Shown: positions 20,362-31,837, numbered from the stretch's first letter. The stretch: DNA of 38,180 nucleotides from Methanosarcina sp. (GCA_003164755.1 PLUB01000070.1:1-38180); one strand, 5' to 3'. Translations and numbers: made by a program. The notes: generated by a model from the letters alone, not told the origin.

Positions 20362-20637
20362 TTGACAAAGAAGCAATTTACGGCACAAGAAGCAAAGGCA
20401 GTTGGGGATGAACTGGGAATTAAATGGGATAAGTTCGATGTCGACCAGTTCTGCAGGGGCATGGATGTAGAGTTGGAACACGGAACCAGAGATCCCGGGA
20501 CAAACGTTACTAATGATGATCCTATAATGACAGGAAAAATTGCTTTGGCTCATTTGAATGAGGTTTCGGATTACTATGGCAGGCTTGAAGAAATGGAGGA
20601 AGAAGCAGAGGATTTATGGGGAAAAAATGAAAAATAA
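20362..20637 (+). CDS. DUF5661 family protein
   Basis: A 91-residue acidic protein. TKKQFTAQEAKAVGDELGIK, then WDKFDVDQFCRGMDVELEHG, DPGTNVTNDDPIMTGKIALA and HLNEVSDYYGRLEEMEEEAE match a family found widely in bacteria and archaea as DUF5661. Function is unknown. The start is TTG, supported by AAGGA eight bases upstream. No membrane segment or signal peptide is present. It is a single gene. Confidence 0.85.
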   Translation: MTKKQFTAQEAKAVGDELGIKWDKFDVDQFCRGMDVELEHGTRDPGTNVTNDDPIMTGKIALAHLNEVSDYYGRLEEMEEEAEDLWGKNEK

Positions 20638-21538
20638 GGTTTATTGACTGAGATATTATCCCCATTACTATTATAATTACTACTTTTATTTTCTTCAAAA
20701 TGTTATTAGACTGCATTTTATCAAGCATTTCTTATTCAATAAAATAAAACCAGATCTATTCCTTGTTCCTCTGTTAACAATGCGACATTCTCAAGTTAAT
20801 ATACCTTTTGTTACTCTGAGAGTCTGATTGATCACGAACATCCAGTTATTTTTGAGAATTAATGGATTCACGCCTTTTTTTCGGGTGATGCTCCAAATCA
20901 TAGCTTATCCATAAAATGAGTCTGTTTTTGACACATGCTCAGAGATGGTCTCCTCATCCACAGGGATGTGATAAGCATTTGAACAAAACATCTTTATCCA
21001 TAGGTATGGTTAGGGCATCTATCATGCAGCGTTAGTGACTGAGTATAGATACGGTATGTTCTACAATGAGCGAATTAAAAAGGACTGTATAGCATTTTCA
21101 TACACTGTTTGCATTGCGAAAGGTTAAAAAATTATTTTAGGAATATCTTTAGGTTGGAATAAGCAAAAAGAGGGAACTAATCATCTATAAATCACCTAAC
21201 CTAGTCATGTCAGAGAAAGTGATTTGGAGTATCGAATTAAGAAATATATATCTCTTCGCTATTTCGAGTGCAATTTAAGATCACTTGCTAAATGCGACAA
21301 AATATATGATATTTGGAAACAGTTATTTAGATAAATCACATTCAATATAGATGTTCATTTATTTGTACAGTTACTTTTCAACTGAATAATTATTTCAACC
21401 GTAAAGTACATTATACTTGATTTCGTACTTCATTTACGTAATAAAATCAGTTGAATGCTTATACTATTGATTCTCGGTTCAATCGCGTAAGTCCTGATTA
21501 AATAAGAATATCATTTATTCTCAATTCGATATTTGTAA
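20638..21538. other. Intergenic, possible minus-strand coding trace
   Basis: On the minus strand about 20800-21020 encodes PMDKDVLFKC, a frame change, NAYHIPVDEETISEHVSKTD, stop, and more. It looks like a decayed gene; the family is not recognised. The motif GCGTAAGTCCTG at 21486 also occurs at 18157. Confidence 0.35.
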
Positions 21539-21961
21539 TCAACCATATCCAAAGTAGATATATATGATCATTTTCATAATAATTCCAATACAGACGGAAT
21601 AGGTAAAATTGATCATTGTACCAGCTAAAAAATATAGTGTGTTTTCACTTTTCATGTCTTCAGCTCTAACGATCGTTTTTGCGGTGAATATAATTGCTAA
21701 AGCTGTGTAAGCATCCAAGATTATTGAGGTGGGTATAAGTAAATTTTCACATTTACCAACTATAACTCCCGTGTCTCTAATCTTTGAATCAGCAGGGATA
21801 ACATCTTCTTGAACTTCGTTTTTTCTTTTTGTTGAAACATACGACAAAATGAACTTAAGAACAGACCCACTTGTTAAAATCAGGAATAAATAACATATTG
21901 AGATCAGCAAAACAGATTGCCAATAAGTATGTATATAGTCTAAAATATTTTCAAAACCCAT
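21539..21961 (-). CDS. Small membrane protein partnered with SatD
   Basis: A 140-residue membrane protein, second gene of a two-gene operon; its start overlaps the end of the SatD-like gene by 11 bases. Predicted helices lie near residues 14-39, 74-96 and 108-136, with a charged loop between the first two. The block G-x3-G-x2-E (65-72), AKTIVR (94-99) and YFLAGT (110-115) matches the C-terminal end of membrane proteins usually found next to SatD (DUF3307-like in bacteria), but the N-terminal DUF3307 part is shorter. The conserved pairing suggests that the two work as one unit at the membrane. The function is not established. Confidence 0.7.
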   Translation of the reverse strand: MGFENILDYIHTYWQSVLLISICYLFLILTSGSVLKFILSYVSTKRKNEVQEDVIPADSKIRDTGVIVGKCENLLIPTSIILDAYTALAIIFTAKTIVRAEDMKSENTLYFLAGTMINFTYSVCIGIIMKMIIYIYFGYG

Positions 21962-22637
21962 CTAAATCTCCTTCGTTCAAGATGGAATCATTGTAGAGTT
22001 CCAGTACATGATTTAATTCTTCTTCCATTAAATTGATTTCTTCCCAGTTAATTTTTCTAAGAGAATCCGACACAGCTTGCTGAGTTATTGACAATTCATC
22101 TGCGACAAGAGCCTGTTTTTTATGCACAGTGTAATTTTCTGTTATTTGTTTTCTTCTCGGTGTCCACCTAGCCTTATAAAACATTATAAGATTTATCTGC
22201 CCTTTCAAAAGGGGGTCAATAATAGCGTTTCCTGTATCAATGTCAAATAAAAAACTAGATTTTTTCAACTTCATAATTTTATCTGCTGCTTTATGCATTG
22301 CTGGGCCATCCATTTTTTCTACATTCTTTGAACCTACTGCAGTATCAATATACCCATATACTACAGTAAAGCTAATCTTATGCGGAGAAATTGATTTCTG
22401 GATCATAGTGATTATTTTGTAAATGCTTGATATCTTCTTCAAGACTCCTTCAATTTCATCTATACCCTTTATTATTTTTAAATTCCCGTAGATATCTTCT
22501 TCAAAGTTTTTATTTATGTGCTTACAAGCAGATTCCAGTTTATATTGAAATTCATCTCTATCTTTTATTTTTCTGGAATCTATAATATCACCTTGTACAA
22601 CAAACAGTTTCTTTCCCATAAGATACAACGCCATCAT
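21951..22637 (-). CDS. SatD-like protein with C-terminal HTH
   Basis: A 228-residue cytoplasmic protein. Residues 9-135 fit the SatD family (LFVVQGDIIDSRKI at 11-24, KGIDEIEGVL at 57-66, TVVYGYIDTAVGS at 91-103, MDGPAMHKAADKI at 109-121). This order resembles the palm domain of class III nucleotidyl cyclases: a first acidic metal ligand in GDIIDS, a GDE-like turn and the GPA helix. Residues 173-197 (KKQALVADELSITQQAVSDS) form a helix-turn-helix. The gene leads a two-gene operon. The start may be ATG 22637, 22634 or 22619 (MGKKLFVV, closest to relatives). An inverted repeat at 22687 could be its own operator. Catalysis is not shown for any SatD protein known to me. Confidence 0.7.
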   Translation of the reverse strand: MMALYLMGKKLFVVQGDIIDSRKIKDRDEFQYKLESACKHINKNFEEDIYGNLKIIKGIDEIEGVLKKISSIYKIITMIQKSISPHKISFTVVYGYIDTAVGSKNVEKMDGPAMHKAADKIMKLKKSSFLFDIDTGNAIIDPLLKGQINLIMFYKARWTPRRKQITENYTVHKKQALVADELSITQQAVSDSLRKINWEEINLMEEELNHVLELYNDSILNEGDLDGF

Positions 22638-24233
<1,596 letters not shown>

Positions 24234-24667
24234 AACTGTAGAGGATTCCGATTTGCCTCTAATTTTTTTCTTTTTATTAGCTTAGATGATCCAGCTGATC
24301 TAAAATGTCAAAAAGTTGATCTTGTGAGCTGCGGGGGGAAATGCCTACAGCTCGATCGAATGTTTACTTTAAGGTACGGGGAAATATAAATTATAATTAA
24401 ATTTAATTTATTATATACTTTTTGAATATATAGTACTAACTTAAACTAATTAGTATTAACATTACATGGTCCTGATATAATGAATTATAACAGATTTGTG
24501 CCTTTGTTTATCAGTCAATAAAGGCCTGTACATTAGTTTTTTAATTACCCCAAGGGGAGAGCATACCACTCAAGAAAATGGATAAAATCGCACCACAATC
24601 GGTCATTTTTGAATTAGAGCCCTAATAAATTCTATGACGTTGTTACCACCTATAGAACAGGGAATGT
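24234..24667. other. Intergenic
   Basis: Terminator of serS, then AT-rich sequence without a supported gene. Confidence 0.4.
24239..24269 (+). terminator. Hairpin-plus-T terminator of serS
   Basis: TAGAGG, 11-base loop, CCTCTA, A, then eight T. It begins a few bases after the serS stop. The form is that of an intrinsic terminator. Confidence 0.6.
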
Positions 24668-24962
24668 TAGTATCTTGTCGTCATTTTCTGTGTTTATGGT
24701 CATCAGATACCTCTTTTCGTTTGTTCTTAAGCAAACTATTTCCCGTCAAGAGTGATTCGAATTGTCAAAAGTGTCATAGCATGGAAAATCTCTAAAGAAT
24801 ACTATAAGATTAAAAAAATAGTCGTGAGGTGGTGAACTATTGGGTGATGGAGGTTACATTGAAACTGTGGGAGTTGGGGCAACTCCCTATTATTTAGAAA
24901 GTATGTTCAAAATCAGGAAAACCATGATGAAAAAAAGCATACAAGTAAACAAAAATATTTGA
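24668..24962 (+). mobile_element. IS200/IS605-family TnpA remnant, copy 2
   Basis: Degraded Y1 transposase in several frames: VFMVIRYL near the start, then YFPSRVIRIVKSVIAWKISK with EYYKIKKIVV, then GGELLGDGGYIETVGVGATP and SMFKIRKTMMKKSIQVNKNI. The part between, which should hold the HUH motif, is missing, so this copy cannot be active. The end is nearly identical to copy 1 at 12605 on the other strand. Confidence 0.7.
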
Positions 24963-26025
24963 TTTTGAATAATTATTTATAGACAGAACGATGGCGCAAA
25001 CATAATCCGTTGCAAGCAAAGGGATGCGCCACCGATATTTAGATTTGTGTCCATTTTTCGATTTTGTATAGTCATGGAGGATCGTTTTTAAAAGACAACA
25101 GTCGCAGACAGAAGAGTCTGGCAATATATAAAAAGACATTACATTATATAAAGCTATCTCCGAATAAAGTTATTACACTTTACTTATTTCTTAATAGGTT
25201 TAATACTATTATGTTCCAATTTTTCCTCAATAGTTCCAGAGAAAAAACTTCACCATCTCACTTCCTACAGATGCATACACGAATGCCCTCTATTTTCGTA
25301 ATATGAAAGTAAATTAAGAATCAATCTGACTTTCAATGAATAATCGTGGGTAAATAGGCAAGTAAATTCTATACTTATTTGCATCTCAAAATATTGGATT
25401 TAGGGAGATTTCGAGTTTAGTAAAACAACTACTAATTAATTTGTTGTAACACTAGCCAAAGCTTGAAGGGAACTGGGATAAAACAATGAGATCTATTCAG
25501 TTTTTAATATATTTTACCTATACTTTAGAATCAAAAATAATTAACTATTGTTACAAAGAATGGAAGCGAGTTTTATCAAATATATATTTCAAATAAATCC
25601 TATTCTAAAGCCTGGAAAAAGAAGGCAAAGGCAACCAAAGGCACAGGAAACAAAGGACCAATTTTGTCACTCTTAAAAGGTACCGAAAATGGAATAGATT
25701 GATACAAACTTATTAAGTTTTCAGGATCTGTATAGATAAGTATCTAAAATTAGAAGAGAAGTTACTTATCTAATTATATATTGGGCAATACTTATATTAA
25801 CAGGACAACAAGCAAAAAAAAATAAAAACTTGACTGAATTATTTCCAGTAAATTTAAATTAATCTGAGGTTTTATTATTATAGAAAAATTCTATAAACCC
25901 CCAATTTAGTCATATGATTATAATTTCTATCTGAATAACTCATGAAAAGCAGAGGTTTACAGAAAGCTTCTATAATAGGTCAAAAAATATTTGGATTTTA
26001 TAAATGGTATTTTGTGAGGTATAAA
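24963..26025. other. Long intergenic region
   Basis: Two frames are open (minus 24894-25139, plus 25064-25306), but neither has recognisable or well-composed protein sequence. No RNA gene, repeat array or transposase B gene is seen. Confidence 0.4.
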
Positions 26026-26949
26026 ATGAAAAGTAGATTGCTTCCGATATATTCAGTTCTTATATTTCTGATTTTGGCATCTACAGTGGTTTCAGCCGTG
26101 CGATATACTAAAATTGGTAGTGGATCTGACCCTGCTGTCGATGTAAATAAAGTAGTGTGGACAAATAGTGGCGTTATCCACGTTTATGATCTGTCAACTA
26201 AAAAAGGAACTATAATTAGCTCTTTTGCAGCTTCTCATCCAGCTATCTATGGAAACAAATTGGTATGGCATGATGGAAGTACTGTAACGCCGAAATTTAC
26301 TGTATATGATCTCAAGACTAAGGTTAGGTCTTATATTACAAAAGATGTAGACTCTAACAGTATTCCTTCTATTTACGGCAATAAAATAGTATGGAGTGCA
26401 AATTCCAATGTCTACATACGTGATATATCTGCATGCACACAGACTAAAATAGCAGCTGGAAGCAATCCTGATATTTATGGTAATAAGGTATCATATGATT
26501 CTGACTCTGCTGGATATACACCGCAGATTTATGTATATGATATTACCACTAAAAAAGCAATAGATGTTAGCCAATATGGTGATAATGTAGCTTCACATAT
26601 TTTTGGAAATAAAGTCATATGGTCAGATTTTTACACCAGGCTAGGCAATGTACGCATGTATGATATTGCTACGGAACAACAGATAGAAGTCACAGCTGGT
26701 GATTATATGACAGGGTATGATACTGGTGGTGCAACTAGCATAAATGGCAAAAAGATTGTGTATTTAAAACACAATGACCTTTCTAATATGGAACTAGGTG
26801 ATGTATATATCTGCGATATAGCTACTGGAAAAAGCAAACAATTGTCATTTGGTAACACTGCACAAACACCAGTTGTTTCAGACAGTGTAGTAGTGTGGTC
26901 AGATTCTGATAGTATCTATATATACGTTACTGGAAGAGTACAACCTTAA
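26026..26949 (+). CDS. Secreted beta-propeller protein (TolB-like repeats)
   Basis: A 307-residue exported protein. A signal peptide (MKSRLLPIYSVLIFLILAST, cleavage near VVSA) is followed by about six repeats with the pattern N-K-V/I-V-W and VYD-I/L-x-T-K/G (for example YGNKLVWHDGS, IHVYDLSTKKGT and MYDIATEQQIEV), as in TolB-like beta-propellers of methanogen envelopes. The start is ATG 26026, with GAGGT six bases before; a longer frame from 25942 lacks such a site. The stop at 26947 seems premature: one frame over, sequence continues into a PKD-like end (see next feature). The propeller itself looks whole, so a shorter product could still fold. Confidence 0.8.
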   Translation: MKSRLLPIYSVLIFLILASTVVSAVRYTKIGSGSDPAVDVNKVVWTNSGVIHVYDLSTKKGTIISSFAASHPAIYGNKLVWHDGSTVTPKFTVYDLKTKVRSYITKDVDSNSIPSIYGNKIVWSANSNVYIRDISACTQTKIAAGSNPDIYGNKVSYDSDSAGYTPQIYVYDITTKKAIDVSQYGDNVASHIFGNKVIWSDFYTRLGNVRMYDIATEQQIEVTAGDYMTGYDTGGATSINGKKIVYLKHNDLSNMELGDVYICDIATGKSKQLSFGNTAQTPVVSDSVVVWSDSDSIYIYVTGRVQP

Positions 26950-27107
26950 AACAGTATTCTGATATCGAGACTTCAGTGATAGTATCAGCTAAAGATGCAG
27001 TCATTGTGAATTGTATCTTCACCAAAGCTGGGAGATATACTGCTAGCTCAACAGTAACAAATTTCGCAGGTAACCTAACATTGAAAAAAACTGATATAAT
27101 ACCGTGA
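26950..27107 (+). pseudogene. PKD-like tail of the propeller gene, out of frame
   Basis: One base after the VQP stop region, reading continues KQYSDIETSVIVSAKDAVIV, then FTKAGRYTASSTVTNFAGN and LTLKKTDIIP to TGA at 27105. F-T-x-x-G-x-Y-T-x-x-x-T-V-x-N-x-x-G-N is the last half of a PKD domain. A single-base shift near 26946 would join it to the propeller. Confidence 0.6.
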
Positions 27108-27289
27108 AGCAAATTAATGATTCAGTTACCTTAACATTTTGGGGCCTTTTAACATTTTTTTGAAATACCAAAATTTAACATTAATTCCACTGACAATTGA
27201 CTGCAATTAACCAAAAATCCATAAAAAAATGAAAAGTCGAAAAATTCAGCATGAAAACAGAATTTTTATATATTTAATGTTATTCAATA

Positions 27290-27385
27290 TTATTTAACTA
27301 ATGTTATTTTCAAAATATTGTAAACATTCAGTCTACCAAAAATCAGTTCCTCTAGATCTATTTTGATTGGTTCTTTTTGCTCCAT
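27290..27385 (-). CDS. Small frame, MEQKE-type N terminus
   Basis: 31 codons, MEQKEPIKIDLEELIFGR and a short tail, with GGAG about ten bases before the ATG and a TATA box about 50 bp upstream. The first residues resemble the MGQKESVKI start at 28286, so this may be the first exon-like stub of the same small membrane-protein family whose rest is lost. Expression is plausible, function unknown. Confidence 0.35.
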   Translation of the reverse strand: MEQKEPIKIDLEELIFGRLNVYNILKITLVK

Positions 27386-27399
27386 TTCTATACTCCAAC

Positions 27400-27590
27400 T
27401 AAATTTTTCTTTGAATATACAAAAATTATCTTTTATATAAATAGACAATATTTTATTTGTTTGTTGCAAGGTAAATACGTAATTTAGTCTCTTTGTTTAC
27501 ATATTTCCGGAATCTTATCCAGAACTTATAGCTGGATATTATTCGGAAATAGATAAATCTAAGAACTCAAAAATGCTGTGGAAAAAAGAT
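27400..27590 (-). repeat. Shared upstream block, copy 2
   Basis: Aligns with 8340-8530. It includes the TATA box TTTATATAAAAG (minus) at about 27431-27442 and the conserved ATTTAGTCTCTT and TCTTATCCA stretches. Confidence 0.65.
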
Positions 27591-28118
27591 ATAAAAAACG
27601 AGCAGAATAATTTGAACCCCTTATAGAATAAAAAAAGCTTGAAAATAAGAAAATTGCCAATTATCATCAAATGAGAACCATACCTTGAGCCTATCAGTGC
27701 CCTATCCTTTGGTTATATTTACGATTATAAGGTATTGATACCTACATCTGAATTTACGTGCCTGAGAAAATAGCTAGAGATATATTCCTCACCTGGAGAT
27801 AAAAGTGAAATCAAACCTATGGTTTTGTTATCAGAAACCGTAACCAAACCGTAACCAGTTACATACGGTCAAACAGAAATTCATAAATCAGAGAGATATT
27901 GATGGGTATATTCTACATGCTGTCTTGCAAAGTCATAGAATAAATATATGGTTATTATTTTACTGAAGAAATATTATTTAATTTTCAAATAATAACAAAT
28001 AATAGCTGTAAATAGTATAGATATTTATAGTAGTTTACAGCAAACGATCCTGCGGAAAGGGTTATCACCATCAAAAATCTCACTGGTCACGATACTTAAA
28101 TATTCAACTCTGATTCGA

Positions 28119-28286
28119 TCAAATTTGAAATCGGCAGAACGATACAAAAGCTACCGTAAACATGAATACTGCTGAAAAATATTCATGTCCTATAATCATT
28201 CCCAAAGCGATTACTATAAAGAATAATCCAAGTATTCAACGGATCATTCCACTTAATGTTATTTTTACTGATTCTTTTTGACCCAT
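28119..28286 (-). pseudogene. Small membrane protein, interrupted by TGA
   Basis: ATG 28286 gives MGQKESVKITLSGMIR, then TGA, then in the same frame ILGLFFIVIALGMIIGHEYF and SAVFMFTVAFVSFCRFQI to a stop. Two hydrophobic segments suggest a two-helix membrane protein of about 55 residues. GGA to TGA would explain the stop. The family is not recognised. It shares its N-terminal pattern with 27290-27385. Confidence 0.5.
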
Positions 28287-28370
28287 TTGTATACACCAAT
28301 TCAATTTTTTCTTTTAATGTACAATACTATTAATAGTTATATTAATGTAAACTCAAAGGAATTCTAATAT

Positions 28371-28496
28371 GTGACATACAGTCTGAGAGTTGAAGACTAT
28401 CGCGTTTTCTATCAAATTGATGATGAAGAGAAGAATGTATACATTTTCGATATTCTGACCTCTGAACAAGCGCATAAAAAATATGGAAGAGTTTGA
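28371..28496 (+). pseudogene. RelE/ParE-type toxin, C-terminal fragment
   Basis: GTG 28371 opens a 41-codon frame: LRVEDYRVFYQIDDEEKNVY, then IFDILTSEQAHKKYGRV. R-V-x-x-Y-R-V-x-Y-x-I-x-D, followed by V-x-I-x-x-I, is the C-terminal strand set of RelE-like mRNA interferases. The N-terminal half (about 45 residues) is absent and no antitoxin gene precedes it, so it is a remnant of a type II toxin-antitoxin locus. Confidence 0.65.
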
Positions 28497-29149
28497 TATT
28501 AATTACCAGAACTTCAACTAGGGCTTTTTTATTTTTAGATTTTCAGGAAGCAGTTTAATGTTTAGCCTTCTGTTCTCCTGGATCAATGTTTGAATTCGAA
28601 TCCCTTGATTACGCATAGTTTTTCACTATAAAAACTGTGCATTAATAAAGCGATAAATCCTATTTGTTTTGTGAAAAGCAAAGAAAAGAGTATAAAATGT
28701 ATCAAAATTTACAGAACTTTAGGTACACTGCCAAAATAAAGAATCTATACCATAAGGATTATAGTAGAATTTGCCTATGCGCTTAAATATTTCTTTTGCA
28801 TTCACTGGTATGTATGCATTTAAAATGTGTATACTCTTAAAGGCTGTGAAATGATCCAGTTCGCAAATGCAGAATCAAATATAGAAATATATTACCAAAG
28901 TTTAAACAGAAAAATATCTTAAGTCTTCTTGTTTTTGCTATACAAAATTGGACTAAAGGTATACGTTCTTTTTTCTGAAGCACAGATGAACTTTAGAGAA
29001 ATTATGTAAATATTTCTCAAAAATGAGTGAGTGGAGCCATGTACCAATTGTCGGTTCATCCATCTCCTAGTTCGCATTGAAGGAAAATTTTTGTTCGCTT
29101 TGAAGGACAACTTGTACTCTGGAAGGTGGAATTGCACATTTTATGTTGT
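28497..29149. other. Intergenic with hairpin copy B
   Basis: A 72-codon minus frame (28919-29137) is not convincing. It contains one hairpin element at 28609-28645. Confidence 0.4.
28609..28645 (+). repeat. Dispersed hairpin element, copy B
   Basis: TTACGCATAGTTTTT, a short loop, AAAAACTGTGCATTAA. It matches copy A (3987). One A-T pair of copy A is replaced by a T-G pair, so an RNA form would keep pairing. The downstream flank (TTTTGTGAAAAG, then AAAATTTACAGAAC) also matches copy A. Confidence 0.65.
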
Positions 29150-29472
29150 AGATTATTCCGCTTCTCTGCTCAATGTATCAAAGGAATAATTGCTTCACAA
29201 AGCTGCTTTCCATCGTCTGTCAAAAAATATTCAACCCTTTATGGTATCTCGGAAAATGCTTCCCGTTAGATCAACCCCTATTTTTGAAGTTTTTTCAATA
29301 GATCTGTAAGTGATTTGGGATTTATACTCGCCAGACTGAACATAAGATCCTTGAACCTCAATATACCATAGTGACCAATAATACTGATAATGAAGATAGC
29401 CCACTTTTTTGATATTGTAGGAATAATTCCCTCAAATGGGCATAAGCAAATTTGGTTACTATCCGTTTCCAT
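29150..29472 (-). pseudogene. HxlR-family transcriptional regulator, multiple stops
   Basis: ATG 29472 starts METDSNQICLCPFEGIIPTI, then SKKWAIFIISIIGHYGILRF and NPKSLTDLLKKLQK, the winged-helix fold of HxlR-type redox/metabolite-responsive regulators with its N-terminal C-x-C-P. The frame then meets TAG, TAA and TAA, but goes on LI*REAFSEIP*RVEYFLTD, DGKQLCEAIIPLIH and TGA. The known C-terminal pattern (G-L-I-x-R, P-x-R-V-E-Y-x-L-T) is all there in one frame, so the gene decayed by point mutations only. Confidence 0.75.
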
Positions 29473-29638
29473 AGTTAATTTATCCTTATAAGTTTGATAT
29501 TATCTATATTGTTTGAAAGTATTGTAATAGTACTTTACTATGCTTTTCTATAGTCACTTTGTTATTTCATAATACTTTATTACTTTAAATTCGATAGTAT
29601 TAATACTATCAAAAGTATTGTAGGGACTTGAAAATGTT

Positions 29639-29846
29639 TCATATTAAATTGGGTTGATGTATCTGAAATTGAAAAAAGGATGTGAAACATTGTGGTAAAC
29701 TGTAGAACCTCCCGCCAGAACTGACGTTACCACCTCGCATACCACTGTTACTGGCGCGACTTTTACCATCACTATGGTTTGAACTTACTGCTATAGCTGC
29801 TATTAATAAGTAAAAGAATACCTACCAATAGAATAACAATTTTCAT
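29639..29846 (-). pseudogene. Small secreted-protein remnant
   Basis: ATG 29846 starts MKIVILLVGILLL, a signal peptide. After a one-base shift it goes on IAAIAVSSNHSDGKSRASNS, then GMRGGNVSSGGRFYSLPQ. The mature part is Ser/Gly-rich. No family is recognised. Hairpin copy C lies just upstream (29886-29920). Confidence 0.4.
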
Positions 29847-29885
29847 TTTAGTAATAGAAAATAAACAAGAATCAACTACTAAAAG

Positions 29886-29920
29886 AGATATAGTTTTGTT
29901 ATAAAATTTATGCATCAGTG
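29886..29920 (+). repeat. Dispersed hairpin element, copy C
   Basis: GATATAGTTTTGTTATAAAA followed by TTTATGCATCAGTG is a diverged version of copy A, with the same flank (TTCTGTTTTGTAATTAAA, and further on CAGTACACTGC). Confidence 0.5.
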
Positions 29921-30975
29921 AAAACGAGAAATTCTGTTTTGTAATTAAAGAAAAAGGTGGATAACAGTCATTTTGACATAATGTTCAGTACACTGCTACT
30001 TTAGTAGTGTTGAAAATTTGCTGTGACTTAAAAGTCGTATTTTGTATATGGAATCTAATTATGTTCTTATGATATGAGATTCTCTTTTTTAATCTTTAAA
30101 ATTTGATTTTAAGAAAGTAATTTACACGAATTAATTTAATTAAAATCGATAGCTAAGGAAATTATTGGATTTTACTATGCTTTTTAACACTTTTTTTGCA
30201 TTTACTGGATGAAATCAGGGTTGCATTTGATAGTGCACATATTTTGGAGCTAGACTTTTCTGTCCTCTAACGTATTTGCACCACATCGCACCTATCTAAA
30301 GTTTGAACTATTAATTCAAAGCATCATTTGTATTGAGTTAAATCATTTTTATATCAAAACCCTTATTTTTGCTTCAACTTATACTTCATAAAGAGATATT
30401 AACAATAGTTTGAAATTAGTATTCACTTAAGACTATTAAGAATATTTATATAGTCCCAGCATAATTATTAAATTTCCATCGATCCTCCTGTCTGGTTATG
30501 CTAAATATTAAAATAGCTTGCGTTATTGGTATCTTATAGAGTATCATTGCAAAAAAGGTAACTTTCACAAAGTGCGTACATAAGTATATCTTCAGAATAT
30601 TTTCCAGCTATAGTTTTAACAATCTCCGTAATTCTTTGAAATTTCTTCTCTGCTATTACCTCAGAAACTCCTCATTACACTAATCCCATAACTCTCGTCT
30701 TCAGCCTTACTAATGACAAGTACGAATATTCAAACCTGGAATTTTCCTCATCTAAGCCTTTAGGTTCTCGTTTGGTAACAGGAACCTTAGTTTGACAATA
30801 CAAAAAAGACTAAATAATTAAAATTATTTGGAAGAATATCTATCCAATAACAGATATGAGGAGCACGTCCAAGAAGAAAGTGTGGAAAGAAGAAATCATA
30901 TAAAGGCTCCACCACAATTAAGTTTCCCTAATAATTTGTTCAAAAATATATATTTGGTCAGGAAAATGTGATATC
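29921..30975. other. Intergenic, leader of nfnA, minus-strand coding trace
   Basis: On the minus strand about 30540-30770 reads GLDEENSRFEYSYLSLVRLK, stops, then EVIAEKKFQRITEIVKTIAG and KYSEDILMYALCE. It is a decayed gene of unknown family. A TATA-like CATATAAAGG at about 30897 may serve nfnA. A partial copy of the 50-bp repeat lies near 30430. Confidence 0.35.
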
Positions 30976-31821
30976 ATGGCTTATAAAATACTAAAAAAGG
31001 AAGAAATTGCCCCGTCGATACACAAAATGGTTATAGAAGCACCTGACGTGGCAAAGGCTGCAAAAGCCGGACAATTTATAATTCTCAGACTTAATGAATT
31101 TGGGGAAAGAATTCCTCTCACTATTTTCGATTTTGAGAAAGAAAAAGGAACAATATCCGTAATTTTCCAGGAAATGGGCAAGACCACAAAGCAGCTCACT
31201 AAGCTTTCAGCAGGCGAGTCACTGGAAGATTTTGTTGGACCCCTAGGGACTCCTGCTGATATAAGGAATCTAGGTAATGTTATTCTTGTAGGGGGAGGAG
31301 TAGGCGTTGCCCCTATTTATCCCCTGGCAAAAGCTTATACAAAGGCAGGAAACCGAGTAATTTCAATTATAGGAGCTCGGAGCAAGGATCTTCTCATCCT
31401 TGAAGATCAAATGAGGAAAGTAAGCTCCAAATTATTTATTGCAACTGATGATGGATCAAAAGGCCATCACGGATTTGTAACCGACATTATGAAAAAGATC
31501 CTTGACAGTGGCGAAAAGGTTGCAAGGATTGTAATCATCGGACCGCCAATCATGATGAAAGTAGGAGCTGGGGTAGCTTCTCCATACGACGTTGAAATCC
31601 TGGTTAGCCTTAACTCCATTATGGTAGACGGAACAGGAATGTGCGGAGGCTGCAGGGTCACAATCGACGGGAAAACTAAATTTACCTGCGTTGACGGACC
31701 TGAATTCAACGCCCGGAAGGTTGACTTTGTAGAGCTCATCGACAGGCTTGCAACGTATCGCGGTGAAGAGACAAAAGCTGCAGAAAAGTATGAAGAGGAG
31801 TGTAGGTGTGGATTGCACTGA
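30976..31821 (+). CDS. nfnA: NfnA/SudB: ferredoxin-NADP reductase-type subunit
   Basis: A 281-residue flavoprotein, the small subunit of the NADH-dependent ferredoxin:NADP oxidoreductase (also annotated sulfide dehydrogenase SudB). The FAD-binding RIPLTI (45-50) and the pyridine-nucleotide loop VGGGVGVAP (105-113) are seen. A C-terminal [2Fe-2S] site has D218, C223, C226 and C238 (MVDGTGMCGGC), with the aspartate ligand typical of this subfamily. It lies 16 bases before nfnB in the same direction, as one operon. In family members the complex couples NADPH to ferredoxin and NAD by flavin-based bifurcation; whether this methanogen's enzyme uses NAD, F420-linked pools or sulfur species is open. 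Confidence 0.88.
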   Translation: MAYKILKKEEIAPSIHKMVIEAPDVAKAAKAGQFIILRLNEFGERIPLTIFDFEKEKGTISVIFQEMGKTTKQLTKLSAGESLEDFVGPLGTPADIRNLGNVILVGGGVGVAPIYPLAKAYTKAGNRVISIIGARSKDLLILEDQMRKVSSKLFIATDDGSKGHHGFVTDIMKKILDSGEKVARIVIIGPPIMMKVGAGVASPYDVEILVSLNSIMVDGTGMCGGCRVTIDGKTKFTCVDGPEFNARKVDFVELIDRLATYRGEETKAAEKYEEECRCGLH

Positions 31822-31837
31822 AAGAAGGAGATAAAAA

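Larger units (their letters stand above)
27108..28118. other. Intergenic region with shared upstream block
   Basis: Contains a tiny minus-strand frame (27290-27385) with its upstream block (27400-27590). The rest (27600-28118) shows no gene. Confidence 0.4.

Noticed and set aside
28570..28615. tRNA-like TTCGAATCCC near 28597
   Set aside because: No acceptor stem, D-arm or anticodon arm can be formed around it.
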